A DNA stretch of 64,000 nucleotides from Reticulitermes lucifugus (taxonomy: Eukaryota; Arthropoda; Insecta; Blattodea; Rhinotermitidae). The position numbers and the translations under genes were made by a program. The notes beneath the pieces were generated by a model. That model was not told the DNA's origin, ran no database searches, and saw nothing but the letters and a program-made list of their open reading frames with translations. Of the stretch, positions 63,893 to 64,000 are shown piece by piece; within the stretch, counting starts at the first letter, position 1, and every line of letters starts with the position of its first letter. Location of the stretch: contig JAKCWW010000816.1 of NCBI GenBank assembly GCA_026260175.1, positions 1-64,000 on the forward strand. The letters run 5' to 3'.

Positions 63893-64000
63893 ATGCGGAA
63901 CAGAATACTATTGTTTCTTGTGATAGTTTTTGTTAACATCACTGCGAAGAATGGAGATTTGAATTTATGGATCGATGAACAACAAGTGAAAATGTTTAGC
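63893..64000 (+). CDS. shf: WIF-domain secreted protein (shifted/WIF1-like), first coding exon, 3' truncated by window
   Basis: Open to the window end. Met at 63893 is followed by a hydrophobic leader (RILLFLVIVFV), then NLWIDEQQVKMFS. This strongly resembles the start of the WIF domain in WIF1/Shifted, where the vertebrate protein has LYLWIDAHQARVL. In Drosophila Shifted controls Hedgehog spread; vertebrate WIF1 binds Wnts. An in-frame ATG also lies at 63860. It sits one base after a strong acceptor (TTTTCTTTTGTTTCAG ending 63858), so an upstream non-coding exon is likely and the longer start is possible. I preferred 63893 because it places the leader at the N-terminus. Ryk/Derailed, also WIF proteins, are less likely because of the LWID motif. 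Only 36 codons are visible. Confidence 0.72.
   Translation, partial: MRNRILLFLVIVFVNITAKNGDLNLWIDEQQVKMFS

Overview
This is an AT-rich, repeat-dense animal window. GT-AG introns reach about 17 kb, and many decayed transposon families are present. Three gene loci are supported, all of clear arthropod type: a JAK-family tyrosine kinase (hopscotch-like), a three-Ig basigin/neuroplastin-like receptor, and the first coding exon of a WIF-domain secreted protein (shifted/WIF1-like). The intron sizes and repeat content suggest a large-genome insect. The repeat families remind me of cockroach or termite assemblies, but that is an impression from memory, not a demonstrated assignment.

Layout. From about 9642 down to 1872 (minus strand) lie the first six coding exons of the JAK gene: FERM, SH2 and the start of the JH2 pseudokinase. 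The rest of JH2 and the JH1 kinase lie beyond the left edge. A roughly 920 bp head-to-head intergenic region (9643-10562) separates it from basigin and carries three evenly spaced CRE/ATF-type sites. Basigin (plus strand) runs from the start codon at 10563 to the stop at 50223 in seven coding exons. They join in perfect phase into a 374-residue protein: signal peptide, three Ig domains, a transmembrane helix with a buried Glu, and a short basic/acidic tail. One of its introns must use a GC donor. From 50224 to about 63850 I see 3' UTR and intergenic DNA full of transposon relics. At 63893 a new plus-strand gene begins (signal peptide plus the start of a WIF domain) and runs off the right edge.

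Mobile DNA is the other main content. I recognise LINE reverse-transcriptase fragments at about 8210-8600, 27990-28380, 44490-46210 and 61073-61733, and several LINE 3' ends. There are two differently deleted halves of one Tigger/pogo-like transposon family, three piggyBac-type MITEs (TTAA targets), several hAT-type MITEs, and tRNA-derived SINEs (one with a 16 bp target duplication). A broken Penelope-like GIY-YIG endonuclease is present with its two halves on opposite strands. Several foldback elements carry an outward-facing 'CTGATGATGG - hairpin - GAAACATGT' module in their arms. This recurring module is the least explained structure in the window.

The three genes do not form a pathway together. 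They encode a cytokine-receptor kinase, a membrane Ig-family chaperone/adhesion protein, and an extracellular morphogen-binding protein. Sequence quality is mostly good, with N tracts at 38730, 41616-41705, 61381-61430 and 61659-61662. The gap at 61381 has the same 47 bases on both sides and looks like an assembly artefact.
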